From Planococcus citri (taxonomy: Eukaryota > Arthropoda > Insecta > Hemiptera > Pseudococcidae), in the NCBI RefSeq assembly GCF_950023065.1, contig NC_088681.1:42938836-43002835 (forward strand): a stretch of 64,000 nucleotides of DNA, given 5' to 3'. This document shows, one piece after another, positions 38,201-51,100 of the stretch. Under the pieces are notes generated by a model that ran no database searches, was not told where the DNA came from, and saw only the letters and a list, made by a program, of their open reading frames with translations. Within the stretch, counting starts at the first letter, position 1. Each line of letters opens with the position of its first letter. The translations under genes and the position numbers were made by a program.

Positions 38201-38399
38201 CTCACATCAAAATTCATGTTGTTTTACGTGGAATTCCCCCCCTCCCCCCAAAAAAAAAAAACAATGCATTCCAATCAAAACTTCCAGAAAGTCCCAACTT
38301 TTGCTAGAATGTCAAAAAATTTTTTAGAGAAAATTCGGAAACGATTTCTGATTTTTTCCAAAATTGTTTCTTTTTAAAATGTAAAAATGATGTCCTAAA

Positions 38400-39720
38400 A
38401 AGTTGAAGAATTGTGAATTTTCTAGAGCTTTTGCCCTAAGCCAGAAAACCAGTTGTTTGCAATTTCAAGAATTATGTTATTTTACGTTTCGAATTATCAA
38501 TTTTTCACATGTTTCAGCCCTCGCTTCGCACGGGCCGGATCATTTTCCTTATCTTCTCTTTAACCAAAGTGGGGGGAGGGGGGGGGGGTAAAAAATCAAC
38601 ATCGAGATTATTCACATTTGAGCTGATTTTCAGGAAGTCACCTGCAGTGCATTTTTTGACCAGCATATTATTAATGATTGAATACCTATTGATAAGTGGA
38701 GAATACTGGTTGAGAAAATGTTCTTGATGTACTTTTCTGAAAATCAGATCGAATGTGGATAAACTTTTTGAATAGATCGAGAGTAAATATAGGTCACAAT
38801 TTTTAGCTGCCCAAATTGATTTCCATACTTTCTGTACTGGATAAATTTTGAAATTATTCTATTACTGAAGAGAACAAAAATTGCGTTGGAAGCTCTAGAC
38901 TGGTTAGAATAAATAATGAAAATTAGTACATGGGAATTGATTTTAGTTCCAGGGCTGCAGGTGAGAGGGGATAAGACTAAAATTTTCTCATTTTTTTCTC
39001 CAGATTTTCTCAACTTTTTACAACAGATCCTGCCTTTCCCAGATTTTTCAAGCTGTTTAGCCAGATGTAAGTAATTTGAACAAATTTTGTAAGGGCGAGT
39101 TGGAAGCAAAAATGTTGAAAGATTGAAAAATTTCCAAAAAAATGCTTTTATACCTACAGTCTTACAATTACAAACAATTTGAATTTTTCTGTTGCAAGGT
39201 TGGTATACTGAAAGCAAAAACAAAAAATTCGCACCCTTTTTCTTGTTACCTGTTTTTGTGCCTTTTTTAAAGACTTTTGCGGTCTGTGAAAATGAAACTT
39301 GAAAAGAGCACAGGACATAATGTTTGGAAAATTTTCAATTTTGTTCGAGCAAAGCAAGGGCTGAAGATTTACATAGAAAACTCACAATTTGTGACGTAAC
39401 TACAACCAAATGATAATTTTTATATGTATAAATATTAATTTGGTTACGTTTATTGAATTTCTGAAGTTGATTTTTCATTCTTGGAAAAATGTTTGAAAAA
39501 TCGCGTAGCAGAATTGAAATCTGCTCAAGCAAAGCGAGGGCAAAAGCTTTGAAAAAATTGATAATTTGAAAAGTAAAATAACTGATGCAAAAAGTTGACA
39601 ACAGTTTTCAGAAAATTATACTTAATATTTCGAAAATAGAAATGAAGGCCAGAGTGAAGCTTGGGCAAAAGCTTCAGAAAATTAATAATTTTTCAAAATA
39701 AACAACATTATTTTCAATGT
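38400..39720. repeat. dispersed 'caaagcgagggcaaaagct' repeat region
   Basis: Several copies of one block in both orientations: 'agagcttttgccctaagcc' near 38426, 'cagccctcgcttcgca' near 38515, 'gagcaaagcaagggctgaag' near 39346, 'caagcaaagcgagggcaaaag' near 39526 and 'gaagcttgggcaaaagctt' near 39655. The 159-codon minus-strand frame at 38744-39223 lies here and has no recognisable protein character. Confidence 0.5.
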
Positions 39721-39729
39721 AAGAAATTG

Positions 39730-42700
39730 GCGTTTTCCTGAAAATATGAAAAATTTTCATGGATTTCTCTCTCTCGCTGAGGGGGCAGGGGGGTATCAAA
39801 AAATGTCAGTTTGTGTAGTGTAGCTCCAAAAAATCCTTAAAATAGTCCCTGTACCATCTTAAGAGGAGCTCAAGAGACTCGAGAGTGTAAAAAGGTTCAG
39901 AATGAAATGCATAGGTAATAATTTTCATACGTACTTGAATTATTACTCTCAGAGTTTTCGTAGAATCACTGTAGAAACCTGCATCTTCGAGAGGCAATGA
40001 TTGAATTTTGCGAGAGTGCAGCTGAAAAATGGCTTAAACCTACACCACTCGATTCACTTCCTAATATACTACTTACAACATTTCAAAGATTACCCATTAA
40101 ATTTACGACAAGTTCGTTCATAATGAGTAGGAACATGTTCGAATTCGTACAGAGTAGGTCTATAGGTAAATTTGTTTACCAGCGTATGAATGTAAACGAC
40201 ATGGAAATTGGAAATAGGAAATGTCGGTTGTAAAATATATGTATTGTATGTACTTGTGGGAAGAAATTATACATCAATGTGTACATGGTTACGTTTGTTT
40301 GAACTTTAATATTTCATCTGTCACTCGAAGCTACGAGTACATTTCGATCGTATTCGACAAACGAACATGTACCTAAATCAAATCTGCGACGAGACACGAC
40401 GCGACGTTTTTTAAATTCGTTACCAGCAACGAGAGTGAATCACATCGGGGCTTGGAAATTAATACGTTTGGTTGTTTCCTCAAATCAGTGCCAATGTCGT
40501 GTTTACTGTTTACCGAATCGTATTACCTACTCGAGCTTTCAAATCGTTATTGGCTCCTGTACCGCAACTCAGGTGTGTTTACAGCTACATGAAAGGTTAA
40601 CTTACTACTCGTATTTGAGAATACCTATACTGGGATTTGGGCATATTTCATTATGAGAACATCTGTCAACTAATTTTTCAGGGAAAAAGAATCACAACAG
40701 TGTTTTTTTTCTAGCTTATTTGGTGATTTACATCGAAAGTGGATCTCAAAACATTTTAAAATCGGAAATTTAGCCTCTTAAACAATACTTTGGTAGGTAG
40801 GTAGAAAAACTTATATGAGCTCATTTTTGGGTTAGGGAACTTGAAAAACAGTGCAACTTCAAATTTTAATAAAAATTGCTACCTTTTCCTACAGTAGTTC
40901 ACCCTAAAGTGAACTTTTTAAAGTATATGAAACAGAGTTTTCGATACTGAACTCTTCTATCTTTCATTTGCCAGTCTGCAGTAGTTCGAGCTTTTTAACG
41001 AAAATAAATTCGACTAAAAGAGTCGAGAAAAAGACGAAAAGAAAGTATCAGAAACAAGGTACGTTTTCTACTCGTACTCGTAGATTGTAAAAGTGAATTA
41101 TAAATTGTTTACATTATACCATAAAACCGTAACTTTTTTCGCGACTACTTTTAAACCAGCAAAACTTTGTTTGCTGTAGGACGAACGACTAAAGATAGAG
41201 TATAGTGGAGTAAAAGTACACGTCGCATCGATGTACAGCAACGTTTCTTCCTTCCTATATACACGAACCAAGAGATCGGAGACTTTATATAGAGAAACAG
41301 CTTAAATGACACGTCGAAAAACATGACCCATCGTAGGATTTTTTTCAACACTTGTAAGAACTTACCAATTGCATAAGTTTTTAATAGTTTTCTTCTCTAG
41401 GTGTTTTCCCCCTCGTTGTCGTCGACTCGAACGAAGTAGAAAAAAAAACTCCTGTTCACGAAAAAAAAAAAAAAACACAAAAACTTCCGAGTAAAAATTC
41501 ATCGCGTTTACAAATCGTTTTTTTTTCCTGCTGGCGTGTAAAACTTTGCTGCAGGTTTTACACGAACCTTAACACCGACTTAGGCTCGGGTATGGCAAAA
41601 GGGGTGACTGAAAATAACGAAAAGGATACTTAAAAGAGGGAAAAATACGGTACACTTTAAACTTGTTGCAAATCGTGAACGAAAATTATGAATGGACGTG
41701 GAAGATAAATCGAATACACGCGACTCGTTCGCTATAAGTGAACGAAGAACGGAGTTTAAATTAGGCAGAAGGGACAGGGAATCGCAAATTTCCGATTTGT
41801 TTTCAATTCCATACCATGCTTTGTCCCTTTCGCTTCTACCGTAGCAAATTTAGCCTAATGTACGATGAAGCTTCAGAATATAGCTATAGTGTCGAATAGA
41901 CGTCATATATACGTGATCGTTTCTCGAAAATCCCAAAGTTCGTCGGTGCGTTTGTTAAGAGGGAATATTGTTGTTGTTTTTGTTGTTATTGTTTCTGTAC
42001 GACGTCGTTCTCCACATGTGTGTGTGGTGCTTTTCTCGTTACGCCATTGCCGCAGACGAAGGACGAGCTTTGTTTAAAATTCAAATGTAGTCTATAAAGC
42101 TTTACGTGTATCTCTCGAATGGTCGATAAAAGTTGCACGAAAACGACGTCGTAGACGACGAATAAGATACCACGACTGCGACTTATTTGCCTCGTCCTTA
42201 ATTTGATATCATTTTAACGTTTTTCGACGAATATGTACCATGACCCTGCTTATATATAGTGCACTACTTACTTTGTACATTTTACACTCATACACAACGT
42301 ATAAGTAATAATGTACGCTATTGCATTAGACGTAATGTACCTACAATACCTAATACAAACAGTATGATTTATATACGTTGTTGTACATACGGTAGAATAC
42401 CCTGCACCGTTTCCCTGTACCATGCAATAGGACCCTACATAAAATAGCGAATACTGTGTCGTCGATGCAATCGACACAGATACGCGAGATATTGAAAGAT
42501 ACTCGATTAAATTGTATTTTTACAACTCACATGGATGTATACGAGTGCCTAAATATCGTCTGCAGGCTGCAGTACATTTTACCTATACGCATTATATGCC
42601 CCCTTTTCTCCCTTCCGCTGTATCAGAATCGATTCGGTTAGCGAAATTTTGCGATAATGCTCGTTTAAATCGTCTTTTATTTCTTCTGCAATGTACGAGT

Positions 42701-43030
42701 ACTTTGTCTTCCAGTATATCTATTGGATGCCATTTTTTTTTCTTTTTGCGCTCGATTTGAGACTCGAAAAAGATGTTGAAAATGAGAAGGATGCAAGAGC
42801 AAGGATGGTAAAACCGATTAATTAATGTTAGTTTAATTTTCATTTTTATTGAAAAATTTTAAAGGTGTAGTTTTCAGATTAGGGTTCAGTTATTTACTTT
42901 TATAAGTTTGGGTTCAAGTTTTAGATTTTCGGTTTGAGTTATTTTCCTTTCTGTTCAGGTTGTGGGCACTAGTACAGAACAACGGTGTTCAAAAATACGA
43001 ATTGATGAGCAAAAAAAAACCGTACTTACA
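39730..43030. other. no gene seen
   Basis: Mixed AT-rich DNA and CpG-richer patches (40320-40600, 41380-42200), with poly-A and poly-T runs near 41440-41530. No RNA gene or protein is recognised. Confidence 0.4.
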
Positions 43031-43039
43031 AAAATAGCT

Positions 43040-43300
43040 CAGAAACATCAAGCAATCACATAAATTATACAAAGTATCTGTAGAATTTTACAGAACTTGG
43101 CGAAAATTGCATGAAAAAGTGCTAAAATCATGTTAAAATGCTATAAAGACACAAAGAGATCATGTAAATCAATAAAAATTATTAAAAAGTAACGAAATTG
43201 CAATCAAATGTGGCAAAAATTGCATGAAAAAGTGTTGAAAGTCGTCATAAAAAGTATAAGTAGGTATTTGGGACAAAATTTGTATATGAATTTTTTGTCA
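43040..43300. repeat. two-unit tandem repeat
   Basis: 'aattgcatgaaaaagtg' occurs near 43107 and 43219, with similar following text ('ataaa(g/a)a...'). Spacing is about 112 bp. Confidence 0.5.
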
Positions 43301-43469
43301 ATTTTTGAAAAAATCCTACATAAAAAAACAAATTTGTTTTCGATTTCAGTCGTCGGCCGTTCAAGGTTAGGTTTTCTGATTAGAAGTTTCAGTTTCAGTT
43401 TTCAGATAAAATCAATCAGTTTTTTTTCGGTTTTCGGTTTTTCACCGCAAAAAATAGTTATAATGCGTT

Positions 43470-44470
43470 TCCAACGTAATTACAGGTAATTTATATTGTA
43501 AATTACGGAAAATATTTAGTACGTACATTACCGTAATTGTTGGTAAATTACTTACTGGTAATTTCTGGTAAATCAACAGATAACTTTCAGTAAATTAACG
43601 ATAATTATTGGTAAATAAAGAAGAATATTATGAATTTCTAGTAAATTGCTGGCAATTTTTGGAATATTACTGATACTGTTCTGGTAAATTACTCACCGGT
43701 AATTTGCTGGAAAATTACTGGCAATTTCATGGTAAATTACAGGTAATTTTTTAGTAATTTTTTGGAAAATAAATGATAATTTTCTGGTATTTTTTGGCAA
43801 ATTACCGGTAATTTTTTCGGTAAACTGCATGCTGGTAATTTTTTGGTAAATAACTGGTAATTTTTGGTAAATTACTGGTAATTTTTGGTAAATTACCGGT
43901 AATTTTTGGTAAATTACCGGTAATTTTTGGTAAGTTACTGGTAATTTTTGGTAAATCACCGGTAATTTTTGGTAAGTTACTGGTAATTTTTGGTAAATTA
44001 CCGGTAATTTGTTAGTAAATTGCTGGTCGTTTTTTGGTAAATTGATGGTAATTTTTTTGGTAAATTACTGGTAATTTTTTTGGTAAATTACTGGTAATTT
44101 TTTTGGTAAATTACTGGTAATTTTTTTGGTAAATTACTGGTAATTTTTTTGGTAAATTACTGGTAATTTTTTTGGTAAATTACTGGTAATTTTTTTGGTA
44201 AATTACTGGTAATTTTTTTGGTAAATTACTGGTAATTTTTTTGGTAAATTACTGGTAATTTTTTTGGTAAATTACTGGTAATTTTTTTGGTAAATTACTG
44301 GTAATTTTTTTGATAAATTACTGGTAATTTTTTTGATAAATTACTGGTAATTTTTTTGGTAAATTACTGGTAATTTTTTTGGTAAATTACTGGTAATTTT
44401 TTTGGTAAATTACTGGTAATTTTTCAGTAAATTACTTGTAATTTTTTTGGATATATTTCCACTACCTAGT
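43470..44470. repeat. TAAATTAC(C/T)GGTAA minisatellite, 21- and 23-bp periods
   Basis: Degenerate GGTAA/TTACC words begin near 43470. At about 43840-43995 the unit is 21 bp (five T, then GGTAAATTACCGGTAA). From about 44036 to 44420 it is a very homogeneous array of 23-bp units (seven T, then GGTAAATTACTGGTAA), about 17 copies, with a few T-to-A changes. The 21-bp part happens to keep an open minus-strand frame with a YQKLPVI heptapeptide, which I regard as an artefact of a period divisible by three. Confidence 0.9.
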
Positions 44471-44479
44471 TGGTAATCT

Positions 44480-45530
44480 TTAGTAAATTGCCCCCTTGTA
44501 ATTTTCAACAAATGTAATTGTTTGTAACTTGGTGATAATTGTTGAAAAAATACTGGCTCAGTAAAAGAGCCCAGCCTTTCAAAAATATAAAATTTTTTCT
44601 CTCCATGTCAAAATATTTTCTCTTCTCAATTAGCTAAAACATTAGGTACCAACAAAAAAGATTCCCAGAGTTGTAGCAGTAATGTAAGAAAGTGCAATCA
44701 CAAATTTTTACTGTGATTGGAGGAAATTTTTTTGAAAAATACTCCAAAAATATGTAGGTACATTATTGTTAACCTAGAAAGAAAAATTTCCCAAGAGATT
44801 CGCTTCCCAAGTACACTTTTTGGGGGTTTGAGGAATATTTTGAGGTGTGATTTTAGTTGGTGACAAAAAAAGTAGTCAGCACGTCAAGCATAGGATCTGT
44901 CACAACAAGAAAATCATTACCACGACTAAATTAAAATCATAAATTCCAAACAGCTGATCAGCAAAAGCTTTTATTCAAAAATTGGTATTTTTAATGACGA
45001 AATTAAATGTTTAAAAAAGGATTAAAATTGAATTTAAAAAGGGGCTCAGTGAATACACAAAAAAAGTAAATTATGAAAGTAACGCTTTCTTGGCTTTTGA
45101 CAGACAACCTCTTTTCCTTTTTTGACCCATTCCCATTGGAATTGATCTCGCTTGTTGACAAGGAAAACTTTTCATGATTCAATTCAACTTTTGCACAATA
45201 TTCAATTTCATTCAAACTGCATTGATTCTCAGAAATGCTTTGTTGATCATGCAGTTTTTTAAAATTATTTTTAAGAATTTTTGAGTCATTTCATAAAATG
45301 ATGGGTATTCTGTTTCATCAACTACTGTTCATTGAATTCATTGGTATGAAATTTGTTCAAAATTTCAACGTGGCTTTATTTGGTACAATCATAGGTAGGT
45401 ATTACTACATAGCCTTCAAAATTGAAAATTTTCCATACTTCTCGTTCTCCTCAGTTACCCCTACTTACATACAAAATCCCCAATTCAAAACTATACACAA
45501 CATTCCATCACTGCACCTCGAATTTTGACA
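44480..45530. other. no gene seen
   Basis: AT-rich DNA with no supported feature. Confidence 0.45.
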
Positions 45531-45818
45531 ATCATTCGATTATCGAGCATCCTCTACCAGCAATAACACGACACCTACACTCACTCTAACGTTCCTAACT
45601 ACACCTATAATATAGACAACTCTTACAAGTTAAAACCTCATTACTTATCTAGCGACTCAACTCCGCAGCCGTGGTGCTCCTTACGAGTTAGCTCAGCGCA
45701 AAGAACCAAACAACCTAACTAGAATAGATGATTTTCGAGGTGAGCGGCCTCGTAAAGGTGATAAAATCCGTGTACAAATTAAACTAACCGAGCGTAAACT
45801 TCGGTATAGTCGAGTCCC

Positions 45819-46040
45819 TCAAGAGATTTCGTCAATACTTGCCACCACAAATCGAAAAAGACTTCCTCGCCGGACTTGGCTCACAGTGTCGTGTAGAATT
45901 TCACCCTCTTCTGCTCCTTCCTCCTGCCCCTCATTCTGCTCAGCTGAGACATTTTTCTTTCTTGTGGAAAATTGCGATACCCTAGCGTTCGATATAAGAA
46001 GACGTAGCGTTGTTAACTTTCGTATTATACGCTGTGCCAT
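45819..46040 (-). CDS. candidate first coding exon, mitochondrial-presequence-like
   Basis: Unrecognised and tentative. An ATG at 46040 in a strong context (AACATGGC) opens 73 codons on the minus strand. The first 28 residues (MAQRIIRKLTTLRLLISNAR...) are basic, free of acidic residues, amphipathic and followed by QFSTRKK, which looks like a mitochondrial targeting presequence. The rest is acidic (a run of E, Q and G) and then basic. The frame ends shortly after a possible splice site (a GC-type donor GGCAAGT at about 45836), so the gene would continue by splicing. It lies in CpG-rich DNA (45540-46150), as a first exon would. No acceptor or second exon is identified; it could be a chance frame. 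Confidence 0.3.
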   Translation of the reverse strand: MAQRIIRKLTTLRLLISNARVSQFSTRKKNVSAEQNEGQEEGAEEGEILHDTVSQVRRGSLFRFVVASIDEIS

Positions 46041-46149
46041 GTTGTTCAAGAGACGAGTCCTCTGTTCGGTTCTTCGACGAAGATCGAATTAATTTATTTT
46101 ACGCAAGTATTTCGTCGTCGTCGTCGTAGCGATTCTTCCACCATCCAAC

Positions 46150-48340
46150 AAACGAATTCAAAACTCGAGTACTTACAGTGTACCTTTAACCTAATCGAAT
46201 CTGTATAAGGGTACGAGTATTTTTTATTATTTAAAAATATATCGTACGTAGGTACGTACTCGTAGCAGGTAGAGGTACTTGGAAATACTCTTTTTTCTCG
46301 TAGTTGCTCGAGTCCTCTCCTTATATTATATATAGTAGATTGTGATACCCAAAGAAAGAAAGAAAAAAACTGTAACGTAAGTTTACTCGCCATCAACGCG
46401 ATTAAATCACCGATACGAATAACATCTTCGATTTATATCGAATACCGATTCAACAACGCGTGTAATCTCACAATGGATACGACAAAATACGAATATTTTA
46501 CATTTCAACTTTTCAAAAAGAGAAAAAGTGAAAAAACAGCGAACAAAAATCGTCCAGGGAGTTTTGTCCTGCACACAAACACACTTACACAACATAACAA
46601 GCCATGGGTACAGAGAAGAGAAAAAAATAACGCAAACAGACGGAAAGAAAAACGTCAATGACGTTTTCTTACAGAGAGCAGAAACGAAACCCAAGAAGCA
46701 AGAACCCCCCTTCCTCCTCAAAAAAGTAAATCTTCAAAAATATAAGGATTCAATTTAACTTTTTCCTTTACCATAAAAAAAATAAAATGAAAAGCACATC
46801 TGGAGTGAAATTTCTGCAAAGTGATACCGAAGTAAAAAACGTTTCAAAAATGCCGATGTACTTTTAAATACTCTAGAAAAAATATTCGAGTCCGAATAAC
46901 GTGTAAATTTTCGTCCCTTAAACTTTTCTCGTTTTTTTTTTTCATCTCTTCAAAATTCAAATTTAAATTCGCGAACGAAATTAGAATCGTATATTTTTCC
47001 TTTTTTGCCAATTCGCAGTCGAGAGTTTCGTATTTCTTCGCTTGAAAATTATGAGATCGATTCTGTTTCATTTGCTGCAAATAAGAGGCAAAGTTCGCCT
47101 TCTTCGCAGTCCAGCATTTAATACTTTTTATTAAGGCTCTCGTCTCGTAACTTGATTATTTTTTAATAAAACAACATCGTCTTCTGAAATATCATCGAGA
47201 TGAGAATTTCTTCGTTAGAAATACATGTAATTGAAATGTTTACCAATTGAAACGACTGTAAATTATTTTTCAACGCTCGAATCGAGTAATATGGAAATTT
47301 GAAAAGAGTTTAGATTTTACAACCTTTTACAGGAATTATTCTTCGACTAAGGGATTTAACTATTTATTTTTGAAGGAAATAAGAATTTTGACGAGAAAAA
47401 CATGACTCTTTTACCCCTCTCAGGCTTTCAAAGGTGTACATAAGTAGGTACCTATATCAGAAAAAACAAAAACAAAGTGAAATTATCGATCATTAAACTG
47501 GTTTTTCAATAAGGAAAATATTCAAAAAAATCTATTTTCTCAGCTCAAAACTCAGTTTTATCAACCCCAAAAGGACGAGCTACTCTTCCTTCCAGTCTCT
47601 ACTTTGCTAACTCGAAACGATTTCACACCTGTAGGTAGTGAATTTTCTCTTACTTTCTCACAAAAAATATATTTCTATCTCCCAATCTAATTTTGGTGAT
47701 AATTCAGACACATAAATTCTTCGAAAACCAATTCACTCTCCTCATCTACTTCAGCTACACTAAAAAATCAACTACCGTCAACAAAATATCAACACCTGTA
47801 ACATATTATACTTTCATTTTCAAACCATAATTAAAAATTTAGAAACAGCTTTGATTCAAAGTTTAAATTCCTGGCTATCTCTAGACCACAACAACGCAAC
47901 TAATCGTCTTTATGATCTTTCGTTCGAATAATTCGCACGAGACGAAATGGTTGAAATTCCAAAAACCTGCGATAAGTTTTAATCCTTGCACGAGACCTTG
48001 AACTTGTAGGTACTTTGGGAAAAAAACCAAAGCGACTTGGTTTTCACCAGGACACGTTTCATCTTTTCAAACATAGAAATAGAGACTTATTTCAGACGAC
48101 GATGAGACGAATCGAATGGAATCGTGTTACCAAAAATACACACTTACGCCACATATCGTGCTTTCAAGTTCAATCGATGGTTTAATATGGAAACTTTGTG
48201 AGCAGTTTTTTGCTCATACTACTGAAAGTTGAAATTTTTATTTAAAGGCAGAAAAAAGTCTATGCTTTTTTGTCAAATGGTTCTAGGATCTTTTTTCTTT
48301 ATACCTCACAAAACGATTGGAATTGATTCTTTAAAATCGT
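46150..48340. other. no gene seen
   Basis: AT-rich, with CpG-richer words up to about 46700. Overlapping frames at 46407-46758 on both strands have no recognisable character. Confidence 0.4.
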
Positions 48341-49640
48341 TTAAAAGCCAACTTTCATAGATACATACACACTTACTGAAAAAATTGTTTTGAAAATTCA
48401 TTAAAATGTCATAAAAATACTTAGAAAAAAATGAAAGTCGATGAAACATTGAAAAATTTGAGCATAAGGAACTCCTAAGAAATACTTAAAATAAAGAAAA
48501 ATAAAATTCATTTAAAAAGTCATATAAAACGGTGGAAATGGCTAAAAGTTGATAGAATACTGAAAGATTTCAGAAAAATGTTTAATCATAGTATCATAAA
48601 AATTATTATGAGCAACAAAATCGCTGAAATTTGCAAAAAAAAATTGCTATCTATCTAATGAAAAATAAAAGTTGAGAAAAATTTGTCAGAAATCGCTTTA
48701 AAATTGATTAAAATGTCATAAAAATAAAGGGAAAAGTACTAAAGTTGATGGAATATTGAAAAATTGCAGAGAAATGTTTCAAAAAATGCTCAAAATTAAA
48801 AAAAAAATGTTGAAAATTAAGTAAAATTGATGGGAAAATATTATCAAAACGGTGTATAACTTTGTGAAAATCAAATGAAATACTATAAAAATTAAGTAAC
48901 AAAGCCATAAAATTGCTGAAATTTGCAAAAAAAATTGATTCTTAATAAAACAGAAAAATTTAGCAGAAAATGCATTAGAGGTCATTAAACTGTCATAAAA
49001 ACTGTGAAAAATGACTGAAACCTGATTAAGTATAAAAAAATGTTGGCAAAGTTTCCCAAAAATTTCTTGAAATGAATAATGAAAAAAAAAACTGCTAAAA
49101 ATTTTGTAAAATAGGTAGATCGAATATCTTCAAAACTGTGCGTGATTTTGTAAAAATCGAAGTACACATTATGGAAAAAATTGTATGAGCAACAATATCA
49201 CTGAAATTTGAAACAAAAAAAAAAGGGTAATCCAATAGCAAAGTTGAGCGAAAACTGCGTTCAAAATTCATTAAAATGTCAGAAAAACAGTTGAAGAAAC
49301 AGCCGATAATCGATGGAACATTGAAAAATTTCAGCAAATATCTCAACAATTGCTTATAGTTGATAAAAAATTGAAGCGAAATTTCGAAAAAAAATTCTTA
49401 AAAAATGGAAATTTTCTGAAAATTATGTGAAATTGATGAAATATTATTAAAATGATGAACCTATAATTTTGCAAAAATTACATAAGTAAAGCATCTAAGT
49501 ATTCAAATAGACTGCGGAATTCCCATCAAAATAAATAAGTTTGCGATAGAATTTATGATAAAATGCCAAATTGAGAGAAATTTTGTGAAAATGGGCTGAT
49601 AAAATTGATTAGACAGTCAAGACAGTAGACCTAAAAGTTA
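48340..49640. repeat. diverged tandem repeat of about 290 bp
   Basis: The block 'ttaaaatgtcataaaaa' or its variants starts at 48401, 48708, 48985 and 49271 (spacings 307, 277 and 286). Between them other blocks recur in order: 'gttgat(g)gaa...attgaaaaatt', 'aaactgtg/aacggtgtataactttgt' and 'atcactgaaatttg'. AT content is very high and no frame is maintained; the open minus-strand frames here are repeat-derived. Confidence 0.65.
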
Positions 49641-50820
49641 AAGAAATAAACTGACAAAAAAATAATAGAAGCTCAAAAGATAGATCAAAGGTAATTAATT
49701 TCAGAATAAGCAAAAACTGCTGAGACTTGACTTCGATTTTTCATAAATTATTCAAACCTTTCATGAAGAAAAAAATTATATGTATCTCATATTCAAAAAT
49801 TGAAAAATTCACATGACGAAGAAAGTGCTGATTTCGAATCAAACTTTATAATTATGTATTTTTGATACGCGCCCTCCAGGCTCAACAATAAGTTCTGTAA
49901 TTCCAAAAAATTGAAAAAAAAATTGTACGAGCTATGATTTGTAATTCTCAAAAAAAAAAAAAAAAAATTGTAATTCAAAACTTCATGCAGAAATTAAAGA
50001 CAAGAAGAATGAATTTTTCATTACTTGCATGGAAATGCTAAGTCCATAATAAAATACAAGCCAGAATAAAATCTACATTTTTATTTGCACGTGGTGTCCT
50101 GAACCTTCATACACGCACTTTTGCCTTCAAGCCACAGCTTCCTCTCCCTCCTCCACCTATCTAGTAATTCAAACTCCATCATCCAATCCATATACCGGTA
50201 ACAAAATATAAACTACTCGCACTCCATGGCGAATTCGTCAGTCACCGAATATCAACATGCAAACGAATATTATCACGCTCTAACGCGACTAAGATTCCAA
50301 TAAAAATTCTCAAACTGGTTCCGAGCATTGTTTATCGTTTTAATTACTCTTTTTAATACACATTCTACATATAAAGCGAAGGAAGAAAAAACCAAACTGG
50401 AATTTTTCTTTCGAAAAGTTGAAAAAAATCGCGAGATAGGTAATGAGGTATAAATATATCGAGATTTTTTGTTGCATACATAGTTGCACAACACATTGTA
50501 GATTGTAGGTACACAATATGGGATGTTGGAATACGAAGATATTCGTTAAATTAATTCATCACAGCTCAATCTGCTTCAATTCATCCAAAGCTCCGTCACA
50601 AAATAGGTACCTACAGTATGCTTGACTGGGAAAATATAACTCTTTTGAACTGAACTTATCAATTGTAAATTTCAAATCAATCTAGTAGATATGGAACTAA
50701 ATTTATAAGCACAAAATATGATCAAACTCCTTTACCCCCTTCTCAAAAATGAACACTATTCTCCGACCATTGCTTCTCCTCCAGCCAAACCACCAAAAAA
50801 AAAAAACACCAAAAATCACT
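49640..50820. other. no gene seen
   Basis: AT-rich. Homopolymer A runs near 49950 and 50795. Confidence 0.45.
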
Positions 50821-50823
50821 CAC

Positions 50824-51100
50824 CTGATTAAAAATCGATGATTCCATCCAGCAAAGCTGTTGACGACAGGCTGCTCAGACGTTTCGGCTACACCGACCAA
50901 GATGACTCTCCAAAGACAACGCTGGGATTCTTCGACCAGTAGAAAAATTCGCTTGAATTTCCATAATTTGGCTGATAAAAAACTCACTACGACTACTCGG
51001 CACACGATTAGGAAATCAATCACAACATCGTTATCACCGCGAGACGAAAATTTTACGCCATTTTATCACGTATGGAAAATAAACGTCGCCGCCGTCGTTT
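50824..51100 (-). other. candidate 5' exon with perfect splice donor (minus strand)
   Basis: Read on the minus strand the segment ends in AATCAG followed by GTGAGT, an ideal 5' splice site with the exon boundary at 50824. The segment is GC-richer than its 3' flank and lies directly downstream (minus strand) of the CpG-rich patch 51030-51650. No ATG opens the longest frame, so if it is an exon it is more likely 5' untranslated. The 5' limit is not defined by the sequence. Confidence 0.3.

Noticed and set aside
38744..39223. 159-codon minus-strand open frame
   Set aside because: No recognisable domain, composition typical of chance translation, and overlaps the dispersed 'gcaaagcgagggc' repeat region; no start or splice support.
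43693..43959. Minus-strand frame with YQKLPVI heptapeptide repeats
   Set aside because: Produced by a 21-bp minisatellite whose period is a multiple of three; the frame is lost where the unit becomes 23 bp.
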